Shown here: positions 1 to 10,795 of the stretch, one piece after another
Layout of the letters: each line of letters starts with the position of its first letter
How positions within the stretch are numbered: position 1 is the stretch's first letter
DNA from: Chytriomyces cf. hyalinus JEL632
Taxonomy: Eukaryota > Chytridiomycota > Chytridiomycetes > Chytridiales > Chytriomycetaceae
DNA length: 64,000 nt
Reading direction: 5' to 3'
Assembly (NCBI GenBank): GCA_025435555.1
Contig: JAIWWG010000009.1
Coordinates: 543,804 to 607,803, forward strand
Made by a program: the position numbers and the translations under genes
Notes under the pieces: generated by a model
Seen by the model: only the letters and a program-made list of their open reading frames with translations
Told to the model about the DNA's origin: nothing
Databases searched by the model: none

Positions 1-1
1 G

Positions 2-262
2 GATCCTGTGACGCGCGAGGCGAGTCAATGGTGGAGGGGTCGGCTGCGGACTGGACAGATGGGTCATTTTCCGAGCAATTATGTGGAGGCGATTGTGAAG
101 CGGGATACGCCTGCTGTGAATGGAACAGCAGCAGCGCTAACAAATGGGGACGGAAAGGCAGGTACTTCTCCTGTTCCGTCCAACACTCAAAACGAAAACG
201 GGCAACAACCTGCGATTGCGCCTGGCTCATTTGCGGCAGATACCACTTTTACGAAAGGTTGA
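2..262 (+). CDS. SH3-domain protein, C-terminal end (5' partial)
   Basis: The gene enters from the left edge; the frame is open from base 2 to the TGA ending at 262, giving the last 86 residues. Residues from about position 8 (QWWRGRL, then GHFPSNYVE) are the second half of an SH3 domain: the W-W binding-surface tryptophans and the ALxPxNYV-type end strand. SH3 domains bind proline-rich ligands, usually in cytoskeletal or signalling adaptors. The tail after the SH3 is Thr/Ser/Asn-rich with no other domain. The rest of the protein is outside the window, so the adaptor class cannot be named. An upstream exon boundary just before base 1 is possible. Confidence 0.7.
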   Translation, partial: DPVTREASQWWRGRLRTGQMGHFPSNYVEAIVKRDTPAVNGTAAALTNGDGKAGTSPVPSNTQNENGQQPAIAPGSFAADTTFTKG

Positions 263-386
263 TACATGCGAAAAAAAAACAAAAAACAACACCAGTAAAT
301 TATGTCAAAAACGAAGGTCCGCAGATTTATTGATCCACCGGATAAAAAAAGAAACAGAAGAGCTTAACGCGAAAAAAAAAAGTTGC

Positions 387-1910
387 TTAATGGTCAAGCT
401 CTTGACCCTCCAACCATCTTTCAGCATCCAAAGCCGCCATGCATCCACTTCCCGCAGCGGTTACTGCCTGACGGTACGTATGGTCCTGAATATCACCTGC
501 AGCAAAGACTCCCTCGATGTTTGTGTAAGTGCTTGGGACGCCCTGGTTCGGGTATGTCTTGATGTAACCCGTCTCATCCAAGTCGAGCTGCCCAACAAAC
601 AAATCCGAGTTTGGCTTGTGTCCGATCGCGTAAAACAGGCCGTTCACATCCAAGGTAGACCTCTCTTTTGTCACCGTGTCCTCAATCACGAGCTGTTTCA
701 GCAAACGATCACCCTTCGCTTCGATGGGCACCTTGTTCCACAAAACCTCCACTTTGGGGTGCTTCAGCAAACGATCCGCCATGACTTTCGAAGCACGCAG
801 TTTGTCTCTACGCACAAGAACGTACACTTTGGATGCGTATTTGGTGAGGAACGTGGCTTCCTCGGAGGCAGAGTCTCCACCACCAACAACGACGAGAGGT
901 TTGTTGCGGAAGATGGGGACGGCGCCATCGCAAACGGCGCATGCACTGATTCCAGCCTGCCAGAATGTATCTTCGCCGGCAATGTAGAGTCTTTTTGCGG
1001 TTGCGCCTGTTGCGATCACGACTGAATCGGCAAGAATCACGTCCTGTTTTATAAATCGGGGAGCAGGAGAAAACAAAAGGTGTGAGGAAAAAACGCGGGA
1101 AAAACAAGGGTGAACTAATTATAAGCCCGCGGGCAAAACACTCACAGCAGCAGCTTCATACCCTTCCCTCCAAAGCTTAAAAGGTCTCTGCGACAGATCC
1201 ACTTTCGAGATGGTTTCCGTGACGATCGTTGTTCCAAACTTGAGAGACTGCTTTCTCATTTGGTCCATGAGTTCTTGGCCTCCCATGCCTGGATTATTTG
1301 TTGAAGGGCGTTTAGCATGTCAACAACACGGAAGAATATTCGATTCGTTTTTTTACCATCTGGGAATCCAGGGAAGTTTTCGACATCGGTGGTTGTGGTC
1401 AGTTGGCCTCCGGCGGCGACACCTGATGTCAAAATGGGAAATAGGTCAGTAATGATTTCAAATCGGGAATTGCATCATCGAAACGGGAGGCCAACGATCA
1501 GAGTATTCCCCGCTGCTGTTCGGCAGAATCACACTCTTCACATGATGGGTTGTTGTTATCGGGAATCCTGATGAGCAGCGGGGGAATATGTAGGGGGGCC
1601 ATGGAAATGCGGAGTAGATAACGGGAGGGAAAGACGAACCGGCAGCGAGAAATCCTTCAAACATGACCGGGTTCAAGTTTGCACGTGCCAAGTAGACTGT
1701 TGATAAAACAAAACATGCGCGCTTAGTTCTAGACTAAGGTTTAGACGGCAGTGGACGGGCATTAACTGGCAGCGGTGTGTCCGGCTGGGCCTGAACCTGT
1801 TTATTAACGTAGAGAAGCGTGATGCGATGAGTGATCTCACTGGCTGAGAAGGATCAAACGTTTTCTGTACCGATGATGACGACTTTGTGGTGTGCTGGGA
1901 TTGGTGCCAT
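387..1910 (-). CDS. TRR1: Thioredoxin reductase (NADPH), low-Mr type
   Basis: This gene encodes the flavoenzyme that transfers electrons from NADPH via FAD to thioredoxin. A six-exon model, complement(387..1043, 1146..1288, 1357..1422, 1640..1696, 1767..1796, 1871..1910), gives an uninterrupted 330-aa protein, the usual length for fungal enzymes. Visible signatures are the N-terminal FAD motif [14 protein letters not shown] assembled across exons 1 and 2, [17 protein letters not shown], the redox-active CAVC, the NADPH-binding [12 protein letters not shown], and the C-terminal FAD loop GVFAAGDI. Exon 2 is only 30 nt. All introns are GT-AG. The start at 1910 is the first ATG before the FAD motif. 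It is divergent from the RNA methyltransferase at 2271, with 360 bp between the start codons. Confidence 0.95.
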
Positions 1911-2270
1911 TTTTTGTGAAAGTTATCTTTTTCAAATGCGAGGTGAGCATTCGATATCAGCGAGTTTCAAGTTTAAACGCGGAACAAGGGGAGCCTGTTC
2001 AGGGAAATTCCTTGCTCCGTATGGAGGGAAGCGCGCTGAGAACCGTGTTCAGTCCGTACGTGATCACAAGGTGTCCGTAGGCCTCCAACGAGGGTGGGCT
2101 TCGGACAAGCGCGAATTCTTTCTTTGGAGACTTCCGGACTTTTCCTTTTGACACATATCGGACGCTTGGGGATTGCATTTTTGCTTTAGATAGTGCCTGC
2201 TTACAAGGCAAGATATAATGCCGGACAAGCGGAGAACAGCGTTTTTTGTTTTTTATTCCAACAAATCAGA
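1911..2270. promoter_or_regulatory. Shared intergenic region between divergent TRR1 and NSUN-like genes
   Basis: The 360 bp between two divergent start codons must hold both core promoters. I see no clear TATA box. Several frames are open across it on both strands, but none shows conserved content. It is treated as regulatory by position only. Confidence 0.4.
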
Positions 2271-3526
2271 ATGGAAGACGTGAACTCAATCGCAACCAGC
2301 ATCTCGACCATCAACCTCAACGATGCCAACCCATCCACAGAAACAGGCACCACAGCATCACACCCCGATTCCAACCTGAAAGCCGCCAAACCCAACAAGA
2401 AGGAGAAGGACACCACCAAAAAAATGTCAAAAACCAAGCAAAAGGAAGTCCAACGCAAGGAAGCTGCCCGCAATGGATTCTCGCGGTACTTTTCTGCATT
2501 GTACCCTCTAGACGGCCGATGGGACCGGTTGCTGATTGGACTTGAAGGCCCCGTTCGATACTGCTGTGTGATCAACAAGTATGCGGACACGGAAGACATT
2601 GTTGGTCGACTTGCGGTGATTGAGAAGGAGATGCGGATGATTGAATGGCTTAAAGGGATTAGTTGTGTTGTTGTGGACGATGATGAGCCGTCGCTTGCGA
2701 CAGCAAAGAACGTGAAGCCGTTTCCATCGCCCGTGATGGACTTGAAGAATATCAAAACGCATTACCTTATGGATGCAGCGTCGGTGCTGGCCACGGATGG
2801 GTTGGACATTCAGGCTGGGGATATTGTCTTGGACATGTGTGCTGCTCCTGGGGGAAAGTCGTTCTGCATGCTGCAGAGATTGGGGCCCCAGGGTAGACTA
2901 TATGCGAACGAGATGAGTAACGACAGGAGGACCCGGTTGCGCAAAGTTTTGAAAGAGTGAGTGCATGCTGATTCTTCAGCGAGTCATTATTCGCTGATAC
3001 GCGACAACCACCTATCTTCAGATACATTCCCTCAACGATCCTCGACACATGTGTGACGATTACAGGCTTTGATGGAACAAAAAAGGAAAGCTTCCCACCA
3101 AACACGTACCCAAAAGTCCTGTGCGATGCCCCATGTTCATCTGAACGACACGTCCTCCATGACGAAGCCGAACTCCTACAATGGTCTCCAAGTCGGACGA
3201 AAAACAGCGCGAAACGGCAACGCTTGCTTCTCGCGCATGCGCTTCGAACAGCCTTGGATGACGGCGGGCGTGTTGTGTATGCCACGTGTTCGATTAGTCG
3301 GTATGAGAATGATATGGTTGTTGAAAAGGTTCTTAAAAGGAGTCCGTATAATGTGCATGTGGCTACCCATGATCGGGAGTGGCCGATTGGTGAGCCTACG
3401 ACGTATGGATGGATTGTTTTGCCGGATACCGTTGGGAGGTGGGGCCCCCTTTTCTTTTGCGTGTTAGAAAAGCGGGGCCGCAAGGATGGCGTGTCTGGAG
3501 ACGGTTTGGATTTTGATGATGACTGA
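2271..3526 (+). CDS. NSUN3/NSUN4-like RNA (cytosine-5) methyltransferase
   Basis: This gene encodes a SAM-dependent RNA m5C methyltransferase of the NOP2/NSUN superfamily. Two exons (2271..2956, 3022..3526; intron GTGAGT...TTCAG) give 396 aa. The first ~60 residues are low-complexity with a Lys-rich stretch. The SAM-binding motif is VLDMCAAPGGKS. Catalytic motif IV is CDAPCSSERH, where the Cys-x-x-x-Arg-His context matches the mitochondrial NSUN3/NSUN4 branch rather than NOP2 or NSUN2. Motif VI is VVYATCSIS. Mitochondrial tRNA or rRNA is therefore the likely target, although the N-terminus is not a clear transit peptide. The stop lies only 35 bp before the ATG of the next gene. Confidence 0.88.
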
Positions 3527-3561
3527 AGGATCCAAAAAACTTAATAAACCAAAACTTAAAA

Positions 3562-4056
3562 ATGCTGACAAGTCTTGTCCTGCTTCTCCTCCCAGTGCTC
3601 GCGGCCGCCTCGCGAGGAGCCAGTGCATACCGCGGTGGATACGGCGATGTCGAAGAATCGGCGCAGCAGTTCAAACGGGGCATCCAGCGGCAGTTCAAAG
3701 ACACGGCGGCAAAGGCATCCAACATCCATCTCTTCTTCTCACTGCACGATTACAACCATGACGGGCATTTGGATGGACACGAGCTGCGTGAGTTGTGACT
3801 TGTTTGAACATGGTGGGGAATGCAATGACTGAGATAAGCATTTCTTGATCGATTTGGATGACGCATGCAACAATATGTTTCTTGGGATACAGGGATCGCG
3901 TTCACCGAGTTTGAGACAAAAGACGGCAAGCAGATAACGCTGCAAGAAGTCGAAAAAATGATTGACGAGGCGTTGGAGAAGGACGACCGCAACGGCGACG
4001 GACTGATTGGGTGGGCCGAGTATCTCGAGTCGCAGAAGGAGGCGGGCGTTCAGTGA
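3562..4056 (+). CDS. Secreted/ER EF-hand protein, MCFD2-like
   Basis: Two exons (3562..3787, 3893..4056) encode 129 aa. The N-terminus MLTSLVLLLLPVLAAAS is a signal peptide. Two EF-hand loops follow: DYNHDGHLDGHE and DDRNGDGLIGWAE. In MCFD2 such a pair forms the calcium-dependent cargo-receptor partner of the lectin LMAN1/ERGIC-53 in ER-to-Golgi transport; the same role here is inferred from architecture and length. Splicing uses GTGAGT and the AG at 3891-3892 and joins HELR to IAFTEF. The gene follows the upstream methyltransferase by only 35 bp, so its promoter must overlap that gene's 3' end. An AATAAA lies near 4084. Confidence 0.75.
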
Positions 4057-4126
4057 AGCTGATATAATACAGTGACGAGCATAAATAAAGTACATAATAT
4101 GGGATGAGTGATCAGTCTGGTTAAAA

Positions 4127-5242
4127 ATGATTGCAAAAACAGGTCTGCGAGGGCTCACCCACTCCCTGCGGACAACCCGTTTCTACTCCACCTCTGCCAC
4201 GCCTGCTGCATCCACCTCCTTGACAGGAAGAGTGTCTGGATTCTTTTCGGCAACCAAAGAAACTGCGAAACTCTACTACAATGGATCAAAGCAGCTGTTC
4301 AGCAACTCCAAACAAGCTGCTATCCTCGTGAGAGAGAAGCGAAGCATTGAATTGAAGGGCGGAGAAGTCTCGTGGACTCGCTCCCAGTTTCTGATGGTTT
4401 GTATCGTGTGCTTTCTGCTTTGTTTTCTCTGGCAACCAATTCATCCCCCCCTCTCTCTTTCTATTTACCAGGTAAAGCAAACTCAAAAGGACATGAAAAA
4501 ACTGCCACCATTTCTTTTCCTTGTGTTGATTCTGCCGGAATCAATCCCGTTTGTGCTCATGTTCAGCCCCTCCATGATCCCTTCCACATGTGTCTCATTG
4601 GACCAAAAACGCAAATTATGGACGAAACTGAAAGAACGCCGAGAAGCCACTGCAAACGCTTGGATTCAACAGTTGAACGAATTCCAAAGCACTGCTGAAA
4701 ATCTGGGCAAAGAAGCGCCCAACAAGGCCGGGGAGCTGGGATGGATCTCGCAAGTGCCCGTTGCACAGTTTAAGGATGCAGCAAGTGTACTGCATCTTGC
4801 GAAACACGCGCCGCAGTATTTTGAAGCATCGAGTTTGGAGCGGTCGGTTGTGAAGGCCATGAATGGGTCGATTGGGTTGACTGAGCGAGCGTTGCTGACG
4901 TCGAGTTTGAAGAGCGCGCTTGAGAAGCATTTTGATGTCATCCGTGAAGATGATGTTTATCTGTCTGGGAAAGGGGACGATATTTTGAGTTTGGATGAGA
5001 TGGGATTGATTGAAGCTGCGGAGGCGAGGGGGATGTGAGTTGTCTTTTTGTTTATTATCCCTTTTGTTGCGTGCTTTCTAACGCGACTATGCTGCAGCTC
5101 GACAATGGAGAAAACGCGCGAGGAGATTCTTGATGATCTCAAGTGGTGGTTGACTGTTTCAGTGAATAAGGAAAACGTTCGCATTCCAACGGGACTAATG
5201 ATGATGGCAAACTTGATTCGACAAGTGAAGCAGAAAGAGTAA
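4127..5242 (+). CDS. LETM1-domain mitochondrial inner-membrane protein
   Basis: Three exons (4127..4396, 4472..5034, 5098..5242) give 325 aa. The N-terminus is Arg/Ser/Thr-rich without acidic residues, as in a mitochondrial presequence. The LETM1 core is clear: a short helix, then KKLPPFLFLVLILPES and a hydrophobic stretch ending FSPSMIPSTC, which is the single membrane segment. It is followed by the ribosome-binding-like C-terminal domain. LETM1/Mdm38 proteins support K+/H+ exchange and export of mitochondrially encoded proteins. At 325 aa it is much shorter than LETM1 or Mdm38 and closer to LETMD1-type proteins. Intron 1 is 75 bp and also open in frame, so retention would add 25 residues. 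Intron 2 has a textbook CTAAC branch site near 5079. Confidence 0.85.
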
Positions 5243-5391
5243 AACAAGTGGATGATGACTTTGAAGTTATTTTGTTTAGACTGTGATGGTCGAAACACAG
5301 CGAGTCGCAATCAGAGGACCCCACAAAACAAAAACCACGTTGACTCGCGCGCGCGCAGCATGCACAGCTTTTTTTTATTTATGGCCATCAA

Positions 5392-5999
5392 CTACATCAT
5401 GCGACGCTGCAACAGCTCAGTAAGACCGCGCTCCAAATCCTTGACATCCCGCTCCAACTTTTCTTGAGCTCTAGCAAGCGATTTGACTTCTTTGCCGGCA
5501 TCTTCGGAGCGTTGTTGAAGTGCTTGCGTCATTTTGGTCAAGTCCTGTTGTAGGAACCTGGTTCCCCACCCCCCAAAGAGCAAATTAGAACAACAGTGAA
5601 CAAAGGAGAGTGAGCCACGCGCAATCCCCATGACTCTTTCGAACCACAGTCTTACTGACTGCGAATGAGTAACGACGCAAGAAGGGAAATAGATGTCATA
5701 AAATGAAAAACATTGGGGAAAGGCTCACATCTTGCCAACAGACTTGTACGCAACGGTGCCCTGAGGATACTGGGACAATTCCTTTGCCGCGAGTTCGCCA
5801 ATCTTTCTGTCTCGCTCCTTTGCATTGATTTGGCCCTTTACATTCGCGAGCTGTCTCACAGTCACTTGGTGTTTATCCTGCGTTTCAATGAATGCCTGGT
5901 GGATGTTGTATGCGTTGTTGAGTGTTGATTTTCGAGACATGCGGTTGTTTGGTGTGATGCTTGAGATCGCACCTTCTTGAGGGACAGGTCGCTGGACAT
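5392..5999 (-). CDS. PFD1: Prefoldin subunit 1
   Basis: Complement(5392..5557, 5729..5895, 5973..5999) encodes 119 aa. The spliced N-terminus MSSDLSLKKAFIETQDKH matches the beta-type prefoldin PFD1 start, and AYKSVGKMFLQQDL is the conserved beta-hairpin turn between two coiled-coil helices. Prefoldin delivers unfolded actin and tubulin to the CCT chaperonin. The first exon is only 27 nt. The start at 5999 rather than the in-frame ATG inside intron 1 (near 5940) is chosen because only splicing yields the conserved DLSLKKAF. The gene is head-to-head with LAMTOR5 with 66 bp between the start codons. Confidence 0.9.
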
Positions 6000-6065
6000 G
6001 GTTGCTGTTTTGGGTGGATTTATTTACTGCCGTATTTATTTTATCGTAAACATTTAACCATAAAA
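6000..6065. promoter_or_regulatory. 66-bp bidirectional promoter between PFD1 and LAMTOR5
   Basis: Only 66 bp separate the two divergent ATGs. The segment is AT-rich (including ttatttattttatcg). No separate TATA box can be assigned to each gene. Transcription start sites of both genes must lie within this stretch or inside the opposite gene's leader. Confidence 0.6.
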
Positions 6066-6470
6066 ATGAGTGAAGCAGCGGAGACACTTTTCCAAGCCGC
6101 CGGCGCTTGCGAGGGTGCAATTGCACTCAACAGCCGCAGCGGTGAAGTTGTCGCGGTGATTGACGCACTGCCCACGGACGAATGCCCTTTTCGAAACTGA
6201 ACAATCTCAAAACATTTAGACAAGAGGAACGTTGACGGGTGCCACGGATGTTGCGCAGCCGTTGTACGGCATCGTGATGGATGCAATGCGGTTTAGTGGG
6301 AAGGAGACGCTGGATTCGGTGACGGGTGCCATATATTTTTAGCTGCTGGTTTATTTTTGAACGTGACACCTGACACTTGACAAACAGTGCTGATTGACGG
6401 CGGAAAGAGGGAACTTGTTGCGACTGCGGATTCGGAATTGATCATTGCGATTCTTCGCCTTGTTCATTGA
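6066..6470 (+). CDS. LAMTOR5: Ragulator subunit LAMTOR5/HBXIP homologue
   Basis: Three exons (6066..6155, 6220..6325, 6388..6470) give a 92-aa protein, matching the ~91-aa human family member. The roadblock fold is recognisable from GAIALNSRSGEVVATRGTL (first beta strands and the conserved RGTL), then a helix (DVAQPLYGIVMDAMRF), and closing strands VLIDGGKRELVAT. LAMTOR5 is part of the pentameric Ragulator that anchors Rag/Gtr GTPases to the lysosome or vacuole for TORC1 amino-acid signalling. Without splicing, the first exon would stop after 44 residues and look like an orphan ORF. Identification rests on fold-level similarity and length, so it is good but not certain. Confidence 0.75.
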
Positions 6471-7576
6471 AAATGAGCGCTTCTCTTTGCATTACAAAAT
6501 GATACCTGCTTAGACTAGCACTCTCTGTTTTTAGTTGCTGGCAAATACATCGACGCTTTATTAGGATTGTTTGTTATTCATAATGCATCCATTCAACTAG
6601 AGTCGCGGTGATAATCATCACTGCCAATTATGATGAAGTAGCGCGTCATTTTATCGGTCCCAGATGCGCGGAAATTTACTGTTTTTGGGTCATATCGGGA
6701 CCGTAATGATCATACACATAGTGCAATGACTCTAGATGTCTTTCGGCATCGTGGAGTTAGGAGTTTTTGTGGGTTTTGTTTTCTATTTGAGCTTGCGTTG
6801 TTGACACAGATTTCACACAATATGATCAAGTCGGCCGTATTGACCCCCAACGCATTCCATTTTGACAGGAAGAACTTACGTACTCGAATTACTTGGGTTT
6901 GGTTGGCACTGTTCTTTTTTCAGTGACAGATCGCGACCGATTTTGAATTATGGGCGTCATCCGATTTGATGAGCTCTGCGACGGATGGATTTGCTGCTGT
7001 ATACAGGCAAGTGTGATTTATTGCCCTGTTTCTTTGGTTCTGACTGTCGACACCTTAGGCTTTCAGCGCCTCCAGAATTTACGAAAACAATGGGCATCTT
7101 GAATGATGCATTGTGACCAATTCATATATTCATATCCCGCGGATGCCGTTAGACTTGGGCTTCAGTCGGAACCACTGCTGTGTTGTAACGCTGCTCAGAA
7201 AGAAACACGCAGATGGAAATCGAGCCCCGCATGACAACACGCGATATTTCCGACCTATTTGCAAGATGACAACGAAAGAAGGGTGGCGCTCGGAATGAGT
7301 TTGTGCGATGCAGAGCACGTCTCTTTGGCTGAAGGGAAAAATGCTTTGGACTTAGGCCGCGTCTGCGCTTAACTGAACATGAACCAGAAATGCTTCTGAT
7401 TAAAACTCGGTCGAGATTAGAGGCCTGAAAGCACATGCTTCAGAAGAGAAAGCGTCGCTGGCTGGATTGGGTTGGGTTCCTCTTGTAAGCATGGCTGGAT
7501 GAGCTTGAGGACATGTCCGAATATCAACAGCAGCCTTGTCCGGACGTAGAAAGATTCAACCATTTATTTTTCAAAC
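6471..7576. other. Gene-free stretch
   Basis: About 1.1 kb with only short overlapping open frames on both strands and no recognisable domain, RNA gene or repeat. I see nothing to annotate. Confidence 0.5.
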
Positions 7577-7850
7577 ATCGGCCGCTTTCAGTCTGGCCCT
7601 TCTCTCCTTCAACATCACAACTAAATTCCAACCCGTAAAAGCCCAGAACAGCGAGAGTTCCACAGCATACAAGGTTAAGTAAGCCATCTTGCTCAGTCCC
7701 AATCTTCTAGAATGTTATGACGAGCATGATGATGGTTGCGTTGAGATTGAACCCTGAATTGAAGGGCGTCACGAACGATGCGTCAGACATGATGTATTCG
7801 AGAAGTGGTGGTTTGTGAGTGGCAGCGGCGGTCGCTCTTTTTGTTCTAAA
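7577..7850 (-). pseudogene. Decayed copy of the two-TM protein gene at 55603-55923
   Basis: Read on the minus strand, this stretch aligns piecewise with the intact 106-aa gene at 55.6 kb. LLEYIMSDASFVTPFNSGF parallels LFEYSRNMTAATFLTPFSLGF, and LYAVELSLFWAFTGWNLVV parallels LYSIQVSLFLIVTLWNLVV. An in-frame stop falls where the intact copy has the tryptophan of ISFWKIGT, and at least one frame change follows before the second hydrophobic segment. It is a dead duplicate, not a gene. Confidence 0.8.
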
Positions 7851-8253
7851 ATCAGAGGCAGCCAGGGACTCAAGAGCATCGTGCCAACGGCATGAGATAA
7901 GTAAGACTCCCCCCCCTCGGGTAATTTATGTTCCTTTATCGCCGAATAACGCGTCGCATTCGTCGCGTCAAGAAGATGAATGAAAGTCCGGCAAAACTTA
8001 CGAGAATCGAAATGCAGAATGCTCATTAGTGGTACTCACCATGTGCAGAATCAAAGACTTTGATTCTCCAAATCGCAGCTTCAAACCAAGGATCAGTGTT
8101 CATATCTTCATTCCAAGAAACTTGGTCCACACGGTCCGCAGCAAAGGGCCGTGCTCTCATAAGAACATGCCACGAAGCAAAAAAAGAAATCCACTGCAAG
8201 TTCCCCGACACGCAAGCGGCCCATCTTTTTTTGCCCCTCAGCGCAACTACCAA

Positions 8254-8838
8254 CAGTTATTCTTCCACAACAAGTATACCCCGCAAAACACGTACACCCC
8301 CACCCAGGCATGCCAACGGGAAAACTGCTGGCACCCCCTCACGCATATTAACGCCTTCAGCCCATCCATCCCGAAACACTCTCGTCAAAACAATAAGGTC
8401 TCCTTCCGCCAAACTCTGTTCATCCGACCTTTCTTTTGCATAAGCTTGCACCACTGGGAAGCTGTTTTGATTCTTGTTTGCAACAATAAACGGATCTCTG
8501 GCAAACTCATCCATTGCAGCTTCGTCTTTACTTGACAGGTTATGAGTTTTGGGGAGGGAGAAGGTGCGCTTCGGAATTTTGTTTTGGTTGCGCGTGATCC
8601 TTGCCGTTTCATTTGGATTTGATTCATCTTCATCGTGGTTTGAGGTATTGGAAGCGATGGCGGTGGCGGGGACCTCGCAATGGAGGCCATCAGCCTGACA
8701 AGTCAGGCGTTCTTGCTTTTCACGGCTGGTCCTCAGTGCACGCAAAATCAGCTTCCTTTCCTGCCTCCTTCTCCAAATGTATGGAATTTCATTTTCATGC
8801 CCTTGATTCGTTGCAGGATTGTTGCTCGTACTCAGAGT
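8254..8838 (-). pseudogene. Out-of-frame SH3 tail remnant of the truncated kinase paralogue
   Basis: The open frame 8257-8745 encodes a segment parallel to the C-terminus of the full kinase gene at 10796-13699: NQNKIPKRTFSLPK versus SQNKIPKRTFSIPK, then the SH3-like VVQAYAKERSDEQSLAEGD and VFRDGWAEGV. It is one frame away from the upstream coding sequence, which stops at 8832. The whole TKL kinase domain present in the sister gene is missing between them. I see no credible intron that restores the frame. It is most simply a leftover 3' part after an internal deletion plus a frameshift. Confidence 0.65.
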
Positions 8839-10213
8839 GTGTATGAATTCGACTTGTCAGGTGCGCATTGCGCGGATATCTCAACTCTGGCTGAAGAATT
8901 CGCAACACCTGTGCCTTTTTCGGATGTATATCCAATATCTGCAGGGTGTTCCCACGGATTTTTTCGAGAAGGCAGTTGCACATGATTGGCCATTGGAATC
9001 ACGTCCTCGGATCTGCGTCGCGCTTCCGGGTTGGGACGTGCTTTTCCGACAGGTGCTACAGACAGAGCCTCGATAGCACCGTTAATGGCAGCAATAAGAG
9101 TTTGCAGCGGTATTTGTATGGGTATGCGGCTGGCGGCTAAAGTTTGAGTGACGATTTGGGCAGCATCATGGGAATTGGCTCCATGTGTTTCATCTGGAAT
9201 TGCAGGTGTGGTACCATTGAGCCATGCGTGTTTGAGAGCCTCTGATGCGGTAGGTCTGTCTTTCGGGTTGCCTGACAGGAGCAGCCGAATGAATCCGATT
9301 CCTATGCGTTTTTGCACATGAATATTTTAAAATCCGTTCCATATGGGTGGTATTTCAATTTTTGAAAGGCGCGTTTTACCTTCTTCCGAGATTTTAGTAG
9401 TCACTGGAAATTGCAATTCCGGCTTTTCCTTGCTCAACATTGCCGTGAACCCCGGATACGGCAAGCATTCGTACAAAAGTTGATACGTCGTAACGCCGGT
9501 CGCCCAAATATCGACAGGTCTGCCGTATGTTTTCGTGTTTGTTTGCTCTGGTGCGATATATCCCATCGATCCTGTTTGTAGAAAATGCTTCAGCAGCAAG
9601 CAGTCAAACAAAAAACAAGGCCGAACCTCTGAGTCCAACACAGGTTGAACATCCATCATCTCTCGTACAGATGCCAAATCCACCAAGTTTCAAGGAATCC
9701 AAATCATCGGAAAACAAAAACATGTTTTCGGGCTTCACGTTTCTGTGAACAATGTACTTGGAGTGGCATGCAACCAGAGCCTCGAGCAAGCATCGAATCA
9801 CGCCTTTTACTTCAGATTCGGAAAGTTTCGGTCGCAGCAGGAGCGCTTCTGCCAGCGAGTAACGCGCCTTTTCCATGACAAGTACGACTTGACTTTCGGT
9901 GGAGCGGTAACATGATCTGGAATGGAATTGTGTCAGTGCGTATGAGCAGAATTTTTTATCAGACGCAGCACTCAAGTGAAAGCCAAGACACGCACATAAA
10001 GTTGATAATGCGCCACGGATTCAACTGAGACAATACCCGCATACCGAATGCCTCCATGTTGCTTTGATACGTCTTTGTGTCGTCAGAGAACGGCACTTCC
10101 TTTGAATACATGCATTTGAGCAAAACTTCGTTGTTGGTTTCGAGGTCTCTTGCAATCCAGATGTTTTCAATGTGATCGTAGAAGCGGCAAAGGGGCCGGA
10201 ACCGTTCAGCCAT
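8832..10213 (-). CDS. Pseudokinase-only paralogue (truncated tandem kinase)
   Basis: Complement(8832..9301, 9380..9571, 9627..9916, 9996..10213) is open for 389 aa with clean GT-AG introns at the same positions as in the sister gene 3.5 kb away. The single kinase-like domain has HRNVKPEN where active kinases have HRDxKxxN, and LGGFGIC in place of DFG, so it is predicted to be catalytically dead. APEQ and the helical C-lobe (VDIWATGVTTYQLL) are kept, as is DRPTASEALKHAW. Whereas the sister continues into a TKL kinase and SH3, this one stops soon after the linker. It may act as a free pseudokinase or be drifting toward a pseudogene; the regular exon phases favour a recently functional gene. Confidence 0.65.
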
Positions 10214-10795
10214 TTTCAAATTTTTCAGGGATTTGATGATGTGCTTTTCCGACTCTTTGCCCTGCACAGTATGTGGGAGCAGCAGATGTGATGGTATTTG
10301 AGGTGTTGAATATGTTGTTCAAATTTTTTTTGTCTGCAAAGCTTGGGTTTCCGAAGAACAACTCACAAAACAACTGTGCCACAGATTTTGAAGCAGCGCT
10401 GCAGTTCCAGAGTTGCCTCCACATCCTGAACGCGTTTTTGGAATCCCAAACTTGTTCTCAGAAGGCAAAGTAGCATTTTTCTCCAACCCGAAGAATCACG
10501 GCCAGGCGGAATAAACGCAACGGAATGGAGGTCGGGCAAAAGTAACGCAAGTTGAACTGCTGAATTTTTCTCATGTAGTCACCACTCGCTGAATAAAAGC
10601 CTTTGAGTCTCCGAATAAAGCGTCGAAAAAAGGATCAGTTGTTCCATCTTCATTCCTGCGTGAGTGTTATTTTTATTATAAGAATACATAAGTCCATTGG
10701 GTGCGCAACAACACTCTCTCACAAGAACGTACCAAATGGATAAGAAAGGATATCCGCTGCAAGTTCCAGACATGCACGGCTACACTGATGGGCCA
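10214..10795. other. Intergenic spacer between the two tandem kinase paralogues
   Basis: Roughly 580 bp between the start of the truncated paralogue and the stop of the full-length one. It must contain the promoter of the former and the 3' UTR of the latter. No TATA box or other motif is convincing. Confidence 0.4.

Noticed and set aside
144-1025. A 293-codon plus-strand frame opposite the thioredoxin reductase gene
   Set aside because: It is the antisense shadow of TRR1, with no domain and no promoter or splice support.
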